Origin: Gracilinema caldarium DSM 7334
GTDB lineage: Bacteria; Spirochaetota; Spirochaetia; Treponematales; Breznakiellaceae
Assembly (NCBI RefSeq): GCF_000219725.1
Contig: NC_015732.1
Coordinates: forward strand, 1,736,001 to 1,800,000
Reading direction: 5' to 3'
Length of the DNA stretch: 64,000 bases
Shown here: piece by piece, positions 33,275 to 42,233 of the stretch
Position numbering within the stretch: the first letter of the stretch is position 1
Layout: every line of letters begins with the position of its first letter
The notes under the pieces: generated by a model
The model's input: the letters and a program-made list of their open reading frames with translations, nothing else
Told to the model about the DNA's origin: nothing
Databases searched by the model: none
Position numbers and translations under genes: made by a program

Positions 33275-33312
33275 GAGGTTCCTGATAACTTTTATTGTTT
33301 TTCAGGAACCTC
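33275..33312 (-). terminator. Hairpin terminator after the membrane ferredoxin gene
   Basis: GAGGTTCCTGA (33275-33285) and TCAGGAACCTC (33302-33312) form a perfect 11-bp stem with a 16-base loop. On the minus strand it is followed by ATCTTTTC. It is 54 bases beyond the minus-strand stop at 33366. Confidence 0.65.
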
Positions 33313-33365
33313 AAAAACTAGCCAGGACATTAAATGGGTCAGAAGTTTTTACCGCACTCTATTGT

Positions 33366-34862
33366 TCACTGTTTAATTTTTTCCTTTAAAGCACCCATAC
33401 TATAGCCATACTGGTCTTTCATATCCTTGAGGGGCTTATCAACAGGGATATCCGCAGGAAGGCCAAGCTTTTCGATGACCTGTTTCGCAGAAACTGAAAG
33501 AACCTTTGCCACGTCTTGGATAGTCATAGTACCTTCAAGTACAAAATCTACAGGGACTACAAAGGCAGTTGGCGATTTGGTTTCAGACACCGGCTGAGCT
33601 GTTTGAACGGAAGTTTGTGTAGGAGTTTCAATGCTCGTGGAGTTTGTTTTCTCAGTCTCTTGTTTTGCAGTTGTCTGTGCTTCAGCCCCCTCGCCACTTT
33701 CACCGGCATAAGGAACACCCAGGATTTTTGCTACAGCAAAACGTACTGTATCGGTCTCGAATTCTTCTATACCTGCAACTGCGGCTGTATCCTTTAATTT
33801 GGTGGTCTCAGGAACCTTTTTCATGTCGAGCCCCAGCTCACGATAAAGCTGTTCTGTCTCAATTCCAAAGGCCGTAGCAACTTCTGCAAAGGTTGATGAA
33901 CCCTTAATATCAGCGACATTGATTGCCCCTTTCGAAGCCAGATCGGTTAATTTTGGGGGAACAAACTGAAGCATTCCTGTAACTTGCCCTATAAGAACGG
34001 CTCCAACATAAATGGCAAGTCCTATAATAACTACAGTCCACAGGTTAAGGACTTTGCCTCCCAGCGTTGCAACCAAGGATGGTTTTTTCGTCGGACAGGC
34101 GGTCACACATTCCATACAGGCGATACATTCGGGTGAATTGATAGCCTGCACTGTAGAAACTTCTACATTCATGGGGCAGACCTTGTCGCATTTGGAACAG
34201 GAAATACAGGTATTTTCGACCCGTTTTATTCTGAATAGGGGAACTCTGCTGAGGATGGCATTTACTGCTCCTAATGGACAGACATATTTGCAAAACACCC
34301 GATCATACAACAGAGAACCCAGAAGGGTAAGAATCAAAATAATAAGACCGACACCAAATTCGCCCCATAATTCACTCAAACCTGCAGATACATGTCCATA
34401 GGTTGCTACAGGATCATAGGGGCGAATCACCAGTGTGGCTGTTGTCCAGGTGAAATAGAGAATGCCCACAAGCACCGGATACTTAACCCATCGTAAAATG
34501 CTATCTATTCTTTTGGGGACCTCAAACCGCCTTTTAAATAGCTTCTTTCCGATCCAGCCAAAGACCCCTTGTAATGCGCCAAAGGCACAGAACCAACCAC
34601 AGAAGAAACGTGATAAAACAATTCCAAGTGCAACTATGGCACCAAATAATACTATATTGCCCGCAGTGATTCGTTTTATCAACTCGCCTCCTGCAACATA
34701 CTTCAGCAATGTTTCAAGTCCTCCAAAAGGACACAGTGCATCAACTGCCGGGAACCCCTGCAGTTTTTGATGCAGAATGGTAAGTAGAGTAAAACCAATT
34801 AGGACAATGCCTAAAGAAATTCTCCGCGTAATCTGTACCGGGTGCATTTTCTTAAAAACCAT
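33366..34862 (-). CDS. NapH/YccM-type membrane protein with two [4Fe-4S] clusters
   Basis: 498 residues. About six membrane helices, with FCGWFCAFGALQG and CKYVCPLGAVNA loops, are followed by two ferredoxin motifs (CISCSKCDKVCPMN and CIACMECVTACPTKKP). The C-terminal half holds two related small helical modules (STFAEVATAFGIETEQLYRE; MTIQDVAKVLSVSAKQVIEK) joined by a Thr/Gln-rich linker. NapH-like proteins pass electrons across or along the inner membrane. The partner is unknown here. The helical modules look like repeats that dock a protein or ligand. Confidence 0.82.
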   Translation of the reverse strand: MVFKKMHPVQITRRISLGIVLIGFTLLTILHQKLQGFPAVDALCPFGGLETLLKYVAGGELIKRITAGNIVLFGAIVALGIVLSRFFCGWFCAFGALQGVFGWIGKKLFKRRFEVPKRIDSILRWVKYPVLVGILYFTWTTATLVIRPYDPVATYGHVSAGLSELWGEFGVGLIILILTLLGSLLYDRVFCKYVCPLGAVNAILSRVPLFRIKRVENTCISCSKCDKVCPMNVEVSTVQAINSPECIACMECVTACPTKKPSLVATLGGKVLNLWTVVIIGLAIYVGAVLIGQVTGMLQFVPPKLTDLASKGAINVADIKGSSTFAEVATAFGIETEQLYRELGLDMKKVPETTKLKDTAAVAGIEEFETDTVRFAVAKILGVPYAGESGEGAEAQTTAKQETEKTNSTSIETPTQTSVQTAQPVSETKSPTAFVVPVDFVLEGTMTIQDVAKVLSVSAKQVIEKLGLPADIPVDKPLKDMKDQYGYSMGALKEKIKQ

Positions 34863-35137
34863 CTTAATCCTCCTTTAATATTTACAGCAAATATCATGCC
34901 AAATCTAATTTTTAGGACCAATATATTACCTTGTACCTGGCAGAGCGCTGATATAGAACCCTACTGTTTGTAAAACATCTGTTATATCTTTTCTGTATTT
35001 ATATTTAGATTAATTTTATGTTTTTTAGCAGAGTAATTTTAGAAGAACGCATAAAAATCGAGGAACCTGAAATCTCTAAAACAAGAAGTTCCAATTATTT
35101 TTATCTGGATAGTATTTTCCCTATATTTGAGAAAAAA

Positions 35138-35977
35138 TTACTCCTGTATCATGTAGCGGCCCGATTGTTCTGCTACCATCTGCTCTTGTACAAGTGAGTC
35201 GAGGGCTGTTTTTAGCCGTTCATATGAAATCGTGGTCGATGCGGCAAGCCTCTCCAGGCTTATGGGGCCTCGTGTGGCAAGTTCTCGAACTATAAAACCA
35301 CGGGCTTCCCGTAAAGATCCCTTAAAGGGTGATTGTCGGCTATAATGGGCGCTGCGTCGGTTTGGATTTACGGTAATTTTTTTCAACTGAGCTCCATAAT
35401 CCATAAGCGCATAGTACCATTCACGGGGATTTTGCCGATCTAAGGTTTGTTCCAGGATTGGTATCAGCTGGCTGTCGGGGACCTTTTTTTCGTCCTGAAA
35501 GAAAAAATGCAGCAGAACCGAGCGTATATTCGTTTCTATAAATACTACTGGTTCGTTAAAGGCAAAACAAAGAATAGCTCCCGCAGTATAGGGGCCGATA
35601 CCGGGAAGCTGTAGAAGAGAATCCCTTGTTCTGGGAACCTGTCCATTAAAGGTGGAAACAATGGTTTCCGCCGCAAGCTTCAGATTGCGGCCCCGGCGGT
35701 TATAACCAAGACCAGCCCATTCCCGCAGGACCTCATCCATGCTGACTGATGCTAAGGCCAGAGGTGTGGGCCATTTTTCCATCCAGCGGAGCCAGTAGGG
35801 AACAACCCGGTTCGTTTGGGTCTGCTGAAGCATAACCTCGGACACAAGAATGCCCCAACTATCATTAATATGGCGCCAGGGGAAACTCCGCCCCTGCTCA
35901 CGGTAATTTTTCCATACCGTCCGTCGAAACTCTGCCAGTTGATGTTGTTCAGGGAGCTGAGAATGATCAGTTTCCAT
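35138..35977 (-). CDS. mutY: MutY-like adenine DNA glycosylase lacking the [4Fe-4S] cluster
   Basis: 279 residues. FPWRHINDSWGILVSEVMLQQTQTNRV is the MutY-specific start with catalytic Glu47, and LPGIGPYTAGAI (about 124-135) is the helix-hairpin-helix. Two departures from classical MutY: the HhH-GPD aspartate position reads FIETNIR, with Glu148 in place of Asp, and the four cluster cysteines after the glycosylase domain are absent (MDYGAQLKKITVNPNRRS). The C-terminus is a winged-helix-like domain instead of the NUDIX-like 8-oxoG reader. Cluster-less MutY proteins are known, mostly in anaerobes. It should excise A opposite damaged G, but activity needs testing. Confidence 0.8.
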   Translation of the reverse strand: METDHSQLPEQHQLAEFRRTVWKNYREQGRSFPWRHINDSWGILVSEVMLQQTQTNRVVPYWLRWMEKWPTPLALASVSMDEVLREWAGLGYNRRGRNLKLAAETIVSTFNGQVPRTRDSLLQLPGIGPYTAGAILCFAFNEPVVFIETNIRSVLLHFFFQDEKKVPDSQLIPILEQTLDRQNPREWYYALMDYGAQLKKITVNPNRRSAHYSRQSPFKGSLREARGFIVRELATRGPISLERLAASTTISYERLKTALDSLVQEQMVAEQSGRYMIQE

Positions 35978-35981
35978 AAAA

Positions 35982-37826
35982 TCATGCAGTTCTGGTTTCG
36001 AGTAATTTTCTCATCGAAGCGACCGCTTGTTGGCCCTTTCGGTTTTCCTGTGCCAGCTCTTGTATCAGCTGAACAATACTGCTATTTTCCTGAACAATAG
36101 CATCAATTGACTTTTTCAATTGTTCTGATGCACGCTGTTGTGATGAAAGAGCATTCCGAATGGACACAATACTATCAAGGGTACGCCGTGAGCTTCTTGA
36201 TACCATAGTACCAGATAAGTTTTTTATTTTCCCTATAGATTCGGTCATTTCCCGTGATGCTGCTAACCCCTGTTCTGCCGATTCCTGAAGTGCCTCAGCT
36301 GAACGGGCGGTCTGTTCCATATGGGTTGCTACGTTAGCTACAGCATCTGCAACAACAGAAATAGAATCAGCAGACTGTTTTATTCCTTCAGCCTGGCGAT
36401 GCACTCCTGTGGTTACCTTATCAAGTGAAAGGGTAAAATTCTGAATTGATTGTCGGGATTCCAGCATGGCTTTCATCTGGGTATTTGCCCCTTGCCGAAT
36501 TTGTTCGGCTCCCTTTGCCATAGTCTCTGCCGAATTTGCAGCCTTACCGGCATCTTCATCAATATCCTGAGAAAGAGAAACAACTGTTTGGGCTGTTTTA
36601 TCAAGTTGTTCGATGAACTGGCTCAATTGCTCGGTTTTTTTATGAACTTCTTGAGAATAGCTTTCTAAATCTTTATACAGATGGGAGGATCTAAAGGTAA
36701 GGGAGATAAATAACGAAAGATTCATACAAAAGAATCCAATGCCCTGAAGCCACATGAGTGGTTTTTTACCAAGCATTGAATATAGTACATCATGGGTGCC
36801 TAGGCCTACACCAAGGATTACACCAATAAGCAAAGGGACAGCTTCTTTGTTACCTTTTATGACAGCCCATATAGTAATAATTGCAATAAAAAGTATACAA
36901 AATTGAATGAACAAAAGTGCAGCATTAAAGACATTTCCTATTGCAATAAGGTCATTACTTGAAGCAAGAAATGCTATGGTAATAACCGTAGGGATAAGCA
37001 GGAGCAACCAAGAAAACCATCGGGGAATCTTTAAAGTTAAAAAGTTCATGAAAAATTGTACGAGACTAGACATGGAAATACTGAGACAGAATTTTGCGAT
37101 TGCTCGATTCACAGTATAGGGAAGCAGGGTTGTATCGGCTCCTATTTCAGCAAAATAAAAGGCAACAGAAATCGCTGCAATGGCATACCATAAATTTGGC
37201 TTATCAGTTTTTCTAGCAAGCCAAAGGGCGAAGAAATATACACCAATAAAACCACAGAGGGCGGCTAAAATAGTATATACGGTTGCATTTAAAAAGGAGA
37301 CAATCTGGTTTTCAAATTGAGCACCCCTTGCATCGGTTATTTCTATGGGAAATAACGGTACTGCCCGGGCAGGACAATATAATCTGATAGCAAGCTGATT
37401 TTTACCAGAGGTTTTTACAAGACCTGAAGGAAGGAGAAAGCAAGCCGATTGATTACCCGGCAATGAAAATGATTCTGAAGAAGTTGGTATGTGGCCTCGG
37501 GATGCAATAAAGCTGTCGTTCAGGAAGACCTCATAGGCTGCATCAATCCTGCCGAGCACCATATAATAGGGTTGCCGGAAGGGTATGTCGTTAAAATCAA
37601 ATTCCCTGTATATCCAGGCAGAGTTATTTTCCAGGAGAAGTTGTGCAGGAAGCGTTATAGTGTTCCACCCTGAACGATCCAAAGTACTAGAGGTCCCATT
37701 CTGAATTTCCCCTGCCTTAGTCTGCCAGGAAGGTAAGAGATATCGTTTTCCACTATCTTGTTGTGCAAAGACTGAATACGAAACTGTCAGGCAAATCAGT
37801 AATAGTAGGACCTCTTTGTGTTTCAT
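35982..37826 (-). CDS. 7TM-DISM sensor receptor with MCP-like coiled coil
   Basis: 614 residues. Signal peptide (ending SVFAQQ), periplasmic jelly-roll sensor domain (about 25-170), seven membrane helices (about 180-385, the 7TMR-DISM module) and a long cytoplasmic helical region (about 390-614) rich in Ala, Ser and Gln. The helical part resembles a methyl-accepting chemotaxis domain (SAETMAKGAEQIRQGANTQ; SIVSIRNALSSQQRASEQ) but lacks the conserved CheA-binding hairpin core. It may therefore signal through a partner other than CheA. It overlaps cmk by 4 bp. Confidence 0.78.
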   Translation of the reverse strand: MKHKEVLLLLICLTVSYSVFAQQDSGKRYLLPSWQTKAGEIQNGTSSTLDRSGWNTITLPAQLLLENNSAWIYREFDFNDIPFRQPYYMVLGRIDAAYEVFLNDSFIASRGHIPTSSESFSLPGNQSACFLLPSGLVKTSGKNQLAIRLYCPARAVPLFPIEITDARGAQFENQIVSFLNATVYTILAALCGFIGVYFFALWLARKTDKPNLWYAIAAISVAFYFAEIGADTTLLPYTVNRAIAKFCLSISMSSLVQFFMNFLTLKIPRWFSWLLLLIPTVITIAFLASSNDLIAIGNVFNAALLFIQFCILFIAIITIWAVIKGNKEAVPLLIGVILGVGLGTHDVLYSMLGKKPLMWLQGIGFFCMNLSLFISLTFRSSHLYKDLESYSQEVHKKTEQLSQFIEQLDKTAQTVVSLSQDIDEDAGKAANSAETMAKGAEQIRQGANTQMKAMLESRQSIQNFTLSLDKVTTGVHRQAEGIKQSADSISVVADAVANVATHMEQTARSAEALQESAEQGLAASREMTESIGKIKNLSGTMVSRSSRRTLDSIVSIRNALSSQQRASEQLKKSIDAIVQENSSIVQLIQELAQENRKGQQAVASMRKLLETRTA

Positions 37827-38356
37827 TCCTTTTCCCTTAAGGCCTTCATGATAAGCTCGGCAATCGCTTCTGGCTCCATGTGGTCTGTATCAACAATTAT
37901 ATCAGCAAAATGGTAATTGTTGTTGTCAATATTGTACAAACGGAGATACCGTTCCCAGTCTTGGCGGTCCCGCTCTGCAGTAAACGAAGCCAGGGCTGAG
38001 CGGTCTCCCCCTTCTCGTTTGTAGATCCGTTCAAGCCGTACTTCGGGAGAAGCCTTGAGATACACCTTAAGATCCGCTTCAGGAAGCATCCAGATAGCTA
38101 GCCGGGACCCCAGCACACAGCCCCCATCCTGACGAGCCAATTCTACCTGACGCCGGTCTACTTCCCGATCCCACCATTCATCATCCTTAGCCTTTAATAA
38201 TACATCTTCAAGGGTCAGACCCATTTCCTGAGCTAAGGACCGAAATGTAAAATTGATGAATCGCAGCCCCAGTTTTTCAGCAACCAGGCGGCTCACCGTA
38301 GTGTTACCACAGCCACTTTTCCCAGAAATCGCAATTTTAGGCTCTAATTTACTCAT
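37823..38356 (-). CDS. cmk: Cytidylate kinase-like nucleotide kinase
   Basis: 177 residues, close to the short archaeal-type CMP kinase. The P-loop reads ISGKSGCGNTTVSRL, where the usual Lys of GxGK is Asn; this variant occurs in the cytidylate-kinase-like group. VLGSRLAIWMLPEADLKVYL and the LID-region Arg residues (RIYKREGGDRS; ERDRQDWERY) support NMP-kinase function. It is coupled by 4-bp overlaps to the genes on both sides. Confidence 0.8.
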   Translation of the reverse strand: MSKLEPKIAISGKSGCGNTTVSRLVAEKLGLRFINFTFRSLAQEMGLTLEDVLLKAKDDEWWDREVDRRQVELARQDGGCVLGSRLAIWMLPEADLKVYLKASPEVRLERIYKREGGDRSALASFTAERDRQDWERYLRLYNIDNNNYHFADIIVDTDHMEPEAIAELIMKALREKE

Positions 38357-39219
38357 TCAACATTCCTTAACTGTTCTCTAACATTTTCAAGGGCATCCTT
38401 CATGGTAACCACTGCCCGGCTCACTTCCAGGATTGGACTCTTCGAACCGATTGTATTCACCTCTCGGTTTATTTCCTGACAGAGGAAATCTAACTTTTTA
38501 CCCGGTGCTGGATTCCGTTCAAGTTCTGCCCTGAATTCTGCAAGGTGGGCCTTTAAGCGAGCTATTTCTTCAGAAATAGTGTACTTCATAAGAAGGACCG
38601 CAGTTTCTGCTAGAATTCGGTTTTCATCAATACTGTCACCTAAAAGTTCAGCAAAACGGTTTCGCAGATTTTCCTTTATCTGTGTTTCGAGGGTCGGTGC
38701 ATACTGTTCAACCACAGCAGCAGCGTGCTCTAAAGCGGAAATGTGCCCCAGAATATCATCTTCGGTTGCTTTGCCTTCACGGATTCGTTCTGTATCAAAC
38801 TGATCCATAGCAGAGCGTAAAACTGGTTCTATAAGCGACCAGTACCGTTCTGGGTCCCTGATCTTTTCTATCTGTAGAACACCCTCCATACCAAGAATGG
38901 TATGGAGTTTGGGTTTTTCATCGATCTTCAGGGTCTCAGCTAATTCAACAATAGCATGATAATAAGCCTGAGCTGCATTTTTATCGATAGACACAGAAAC
39001 ATCAGTGGCTAATTCTTTTAGTCGCAAAGACAGCTCAATTTTTCCCCGTTCACAGCGGCTAGCAACATAGTCTCGGAGACGATTCTCAAGCATACTGAGA
39101 AAAGGAGGAAGGTTGATGTATATTTCGAGAAATCGATTATTGTAACCCTTTATTTCTATTGAAAGGGAGACCGATTCATCCCGGAATTCCTTATAGGCAT
39201 AGCCGGTCATGCTCTTCAT
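38353..39219 (-). CDS. yicC: YicC/YloC-family endoribonuclease
   Basis: About 288 residues from ATG 39219, which has a GAGGAG site; the longer frame upstream lies in murC. MKSMTGYAYKE, the NNRFLEIYINLP block and the C-terminal DFLCQEINREVNTIGSKS are diagnostic. YicC proteins are a recently recognised family of RNases that act on small RNAs. Here the gene overlaps murC by 29 bp and cmk by 4 bp. Confidence 0.92.
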   Translation of the reverse strand: MKSMTGYAYKEFRDESVSLSIEIKGYNNRFLEIYINLPPFLSMLENRLRDYVASRCERGKIELSLRLKELATDVSVSIDKNAAQAYYHAIVELAETLKIDEKPKLHTILGMEGVLQIEKIRDPERYWSLIEPVLRSAMDQFDTERIREGKATEDDILGHISALEHAAAVVEQYAPTLETQIKENLRNRFAELLGDSIDENRILAETAVLLMKYTISEEIARLKAHLAEFRAELERNPAPGKKLDFLCQEINREVNTIGSKSPILEVSRAVVTMKDALENVREQLRNVE

Positions 39220-40663
39220 GCTGCAACTCCTCGTAAAGGGCTTTACCCAATTTCCAGTTATCCCCTGCTCCAAGGGTAACAAAAAGGTCTCCCCTTCGTA
39301 ATTCCTGTTTTAAAAAAGGCAGGGCATCCATAATCTCATCAAAATAATAGACCTGATCCCGGAAGGTTCTAGTTTTTTCGTAAAGGGTTCTACCAGTTAC
39401 ACCGCCTGAATAGTGTTCTCTGGCAGAACCATAAATTTTATGTAAAATGACTACATCGGCGGCTTTGAGAGAATCGGCAAATTCATCGAGCAGAGCCGCA
39501 GTCCGCGTGTAAGTATGGGACATAAAACTAACCACAAGCCTACGCTGAGGATAAAAGGCACGAAGACCCTCCAGGGTCGTTTTAATAGCTGTAGGATGAT
39601 GTCCATAGTCATCCATAATGAGTATGCCCTTGGCCTCGCCAATAATTTCAGAACGCCGCTTGCTGCCCTTAAATGATTCCAGGGCTTTATTAAGAACTTC
39701 GAGGGTCGATTCATCTAACAACTCGGTACCGAGATAGTGCTTACGGATCGACAGGGTTAAGGCAAGGGCTGCGACTGCATTGAGCACTGTATGTTTTCCT
39801 GGTACCGGAAGTTTGAAGGTTACGGGCAAACCCTGGATTGAAAACAGAGTACGTTCTGCTTCGTTTTGTATACTCAGTATCCGATAAATACCATCTGCTG
39901 TAAAACCATAAGGGATGAATACAATATCGTTCCGCTCCTTATGTACAAGATCTGCAACTTCGCAGGCACCCCTGTCATCGGCACAATAGATCAGCTCTCC
40001 CCCTTTTGGAAGTAACAGGACATATTCAACAAAGGCATCCCGAATAGATTCATAGCTTGGATAATAGTCTTGGTGATCGCTTTCCACACTGGTCAGGACA
40101 ATACGCTGGGGATGAAAAGACAGAAAATGTCGCCGATATTCACAGGTTTCAGCCACAAAAAACTCATTCCCCAACACCAGGGTAGACCGTCCTCCAAAGT
40201 TTCCAACCGCACTGCCTGCCAATATTTGAGCTGGCAATGCCAGACCTTGAAGAAGCGTCCCTGTAAGAGCGGTAGTCGTTGTTTTTCCATGAACTCCCGC
40301 AATACCCGATGAATCGAAACGCACTGAATAAGCACCTAAAGCGTCGGTATATTTAAGAATAGGTACAGAGCGGGATAACGCAGCTTTCAGTTCTTCGTTC
40401 GTTTCAGGACTGTATGCGGCAGAATAAATGACCAGGTCTGTATCAATAGGTAGGTTCTCTGCAGAAAAAGTTTCAACATAGGGAATACCCAATTCCTGTA
40501 AAATGGCATCAGTATAAAACTGTTCAGATCTGTCTGAACCGGTAACTCTCGCGCCGGAACGATGAAATAGTTCTGCCAGGGCACACATGCCAGTTCCCTT
40601 TATACCGACAAAGTGTACTGTCATACCTGAAATTGTTTGTGGTAAACTATAGGGGTTCTCCAT
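39191..40663 (-). CDS. murC: UDP-N-acetylmuramate--L-alanine ligase
   Basis: 490 residues with the three Mur ligase domains: nucleotide-binding HFVGIKGTGMCALAELF, ATP-binding SSGIAGVHGKTTTTALTG and the C-terminal MDDYGHHPTAIKTTLEGLR. It adds L-Ala to UDP-MurNAc in peptidoglycan synthesis. The segment ETCEYRRHFLSFHPQ is the usual MurC region with a local variation. It is first in a minus-strand set murC-yicC-cmk-receptor-mutY. Confidence 0.93.
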   Translation of the reverse strand: MENPYSLPQTISGMTVHFVGIKGTGMCALAELFHRSGARVTGSDRSEQFYTDAILQELGIPYVETFSAENLPIDTDLVIYSAAYSPETNEELKAALSRSVPILKYTDALGAYSVRFDSSGIAGVHGKTTTTALTGTLLQGLALPAQILAGSAVGNFGGRSTLVLGNEFFVAETCEYRRHFLSFHPQRIVLTSVESDHQDYYPSYESIRDAFVEYVLLLPKGGELIYCADDRGACEVADLVHKERNDIVFIPYGFTADGIYRILSIQNEAERTLFSIQGLPVTFKLPVPGKHTVLNAVAALALTLSIRKHYLGTELLDESTLEVLNKALESFKGSKRRSEIIGEAKGILIMDDYGHHPTAIKTTLEGLRAFYPQRRLVVSFMSHTYTRTAALLDEFADSLKAADVVILHKIYGSAREHYSGGVTGRTLYEKTRTFRDQVYYFDEIMDALPFLKQELRRGDLFVTLGAGDNWKLGKALYEELQHEEHDRLCL

Positions 40664-40749
40664 AAAAGTATCCTATCCTATGCGGCACCTTTTTTCAACG
40701 GACCTTACCTAGTTCATCTTGAATGCTTGAGATATTTCGTAACATTTAT

Positions 40750-40786
40750 GAGGACTTCTAAAAATTTCAATTCGTAGAGTCGCCCT
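40750..40786. repeat. Dispersed hairpin repeat, copy 5
   Basis: 37 bp beginning GAGGACTTCTAAAAAT and ending TAGAGTCGCCCT, in the gap between the divergent murC and folC genes, where it may overlap promoter elements. Confidence 0.5.
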
Positions 40787-40826
40787 TATGCTTCCCAAAG
40801 AATGAAATGCCTGCTACAAATAAGGC

Positions 40827-42215
40827 ATGAAGTCCTTTGCAAATTCACAAGAGGTTTTTGAATGGCTCTCCGGTTATATCAACTTTGAACGGGGACTTTC
40901 CTCCAAAACATTCAGAATAGATAGAATGCAGATCCTGGCGGAACTGGCAAACAACCCGGAACGTTGTGCCCCAGTAATTCATGTGGCGGGTTCCAAAGGT
41001 AAAGGATCTGTCACCACCATGATTGCGGACATGCTCCATGAGGCAGGATACCGCACGGGTCGTTACGTATCTCCTCATATCACCGAATACCGTGAACGGG
41101 TTTCCCGGGCAGAGGGGTTCTTTGATGAAACTATATACGCCACAGCAGGAGATGAACTGCGGATACTTGTAAAAGAAGCGGTACAACACTATCCAGAACT
41201 TTTTGATCCAACTGCCCCGGAAGGTGAAGAGCCTACTTTTTTTGAATTACTCACCCTATACTTTTTTCTCTGCTGCCGTCTGGATCATTGTGATGTTATG
41301 GTTGTTGAAACCGGTATGGGAGGCCGCCTGGATGCAACCAATATTGTAACCCCCCTCGTGTCGGTCATTACCCCCATAGAGCTTGAACATACCCAATATT
41401 TAGGAACCACCTATGCTGCCATAGCAGGAGAAAAGGCAGGTATTATCAAGGTCGGCCGTCCTGTAGTACTAGCTGAACAGCAGGTAGAAGCCCTCATGGT
41501 ATTGAGAACCACGGCAGCAGATCGCCAGGCTCCTCTCTGGTACTTGCCAGAACTGGCGGATATCCATGATATTCAGGTAACCCGCCAGGGGACAAGGTTT
41601 TCCATCAATATAAAACCACAAAGACTCCCCTCACCCCTTGACATTATTACAGCCCAAGATCGGCCATCTTTAGAACTTTCCATGGTTGGAGCAATTCAGG
41701 CCCAGAACGCACTCCAGGCATTAACCGCAGTCCGCATCGCCTATCCAGATATACCTATGGCAACGCTATTTAAAAGCCTCAAAAATACTTGTATCCCCGG
41801 ACGGTTTGAACGGATTCATGAAAACCCCGATATCATCATTGATGGGGCCCACACACCCCGCAGTGTAAAACTATGTACCGACACCTTTCTACATCTTTAT
41901 GGACGGGACAACCTTTTACTCTTCGGTTGTGCTGCAGATAAGGATGTTGAGACGATGGCCCGTACCGTAATGCCTTCTTTTTCCCACATTATTATAACAA
42001 AACCAGGGAATTTTAAGAAAAGTAACATGGAGAGAACTGAAAAAGCCTTTACAGATACGAAAGTTGGCTTTAATGTAATAGTAGAAAGTATTCCGGATAC
42101 ACTGTTAGCCATAGAAAGAGCCACTTTTCTGACAAAAGCCACGAAAAAACCCCTTCTAGTAACCGGTTCTTTCTACCTGGCAGCGGATACCCGCGCTTTT
42201 TGTACATCAATTTAG
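40827..42215 (+). CDS. folC: Folylpolyglutamate / dihydrofolate synthase
   Basis: 462 residues. VIHVAGSKGKGSVTTMIADML is the P-loop, YVSPHITEYRERV and VVETGMGGRLDATNIV are the FolC motifs, and GAHTPRSVKLC lies in the C-terminal domain. It adds glutamate to folates, and may also act on dihydropteroate. An AAGG site precedes the ATG. It is divergent from murC and followed by a histidine kinase gene after 18 bp. Confidence 0.9.
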   Translation: MKSFANSQEVFEWLSGYINFERGLSSKTFRIDRMQILAELANNPERCAPVIHVAGSKGKGSVTTMIADMLHEAGYRTGRYVSPHITEYRERVSRAEGFFDETIYATAGDELRILVKEAVQHYPELFDPTAPEGEEPTFFELLTLYFFLCCRLDHCDVMVVETGMGGRLDATNIVTPLVSVITPIELEHTQYLGTTYAAIAGEKAGIIKVGRPVVLAEQQVEALMVLRTTAADRQAPLWYLPELADIHDIQVTRQGTRFSINIKPQRLPSPLDIITAQDRPSLELSMVGAIQAQNALQALTAVRIAYPDIPMATLFKSLKNTCIPGRFERIHENPDIIIDGAHTPRSVKLCTDTFLHLYGRDNLLLFGCAADKDVETMARTVMPSFSHIIITKPGNFKKSNMERTEKAFTDTKVGFNVIVESIPDTLLAIERATFLTKATKKPLLVTGSFYLAADTRAFCTSI

Positions 42216-42233
42216 TATTACAAGGATGTTTTC

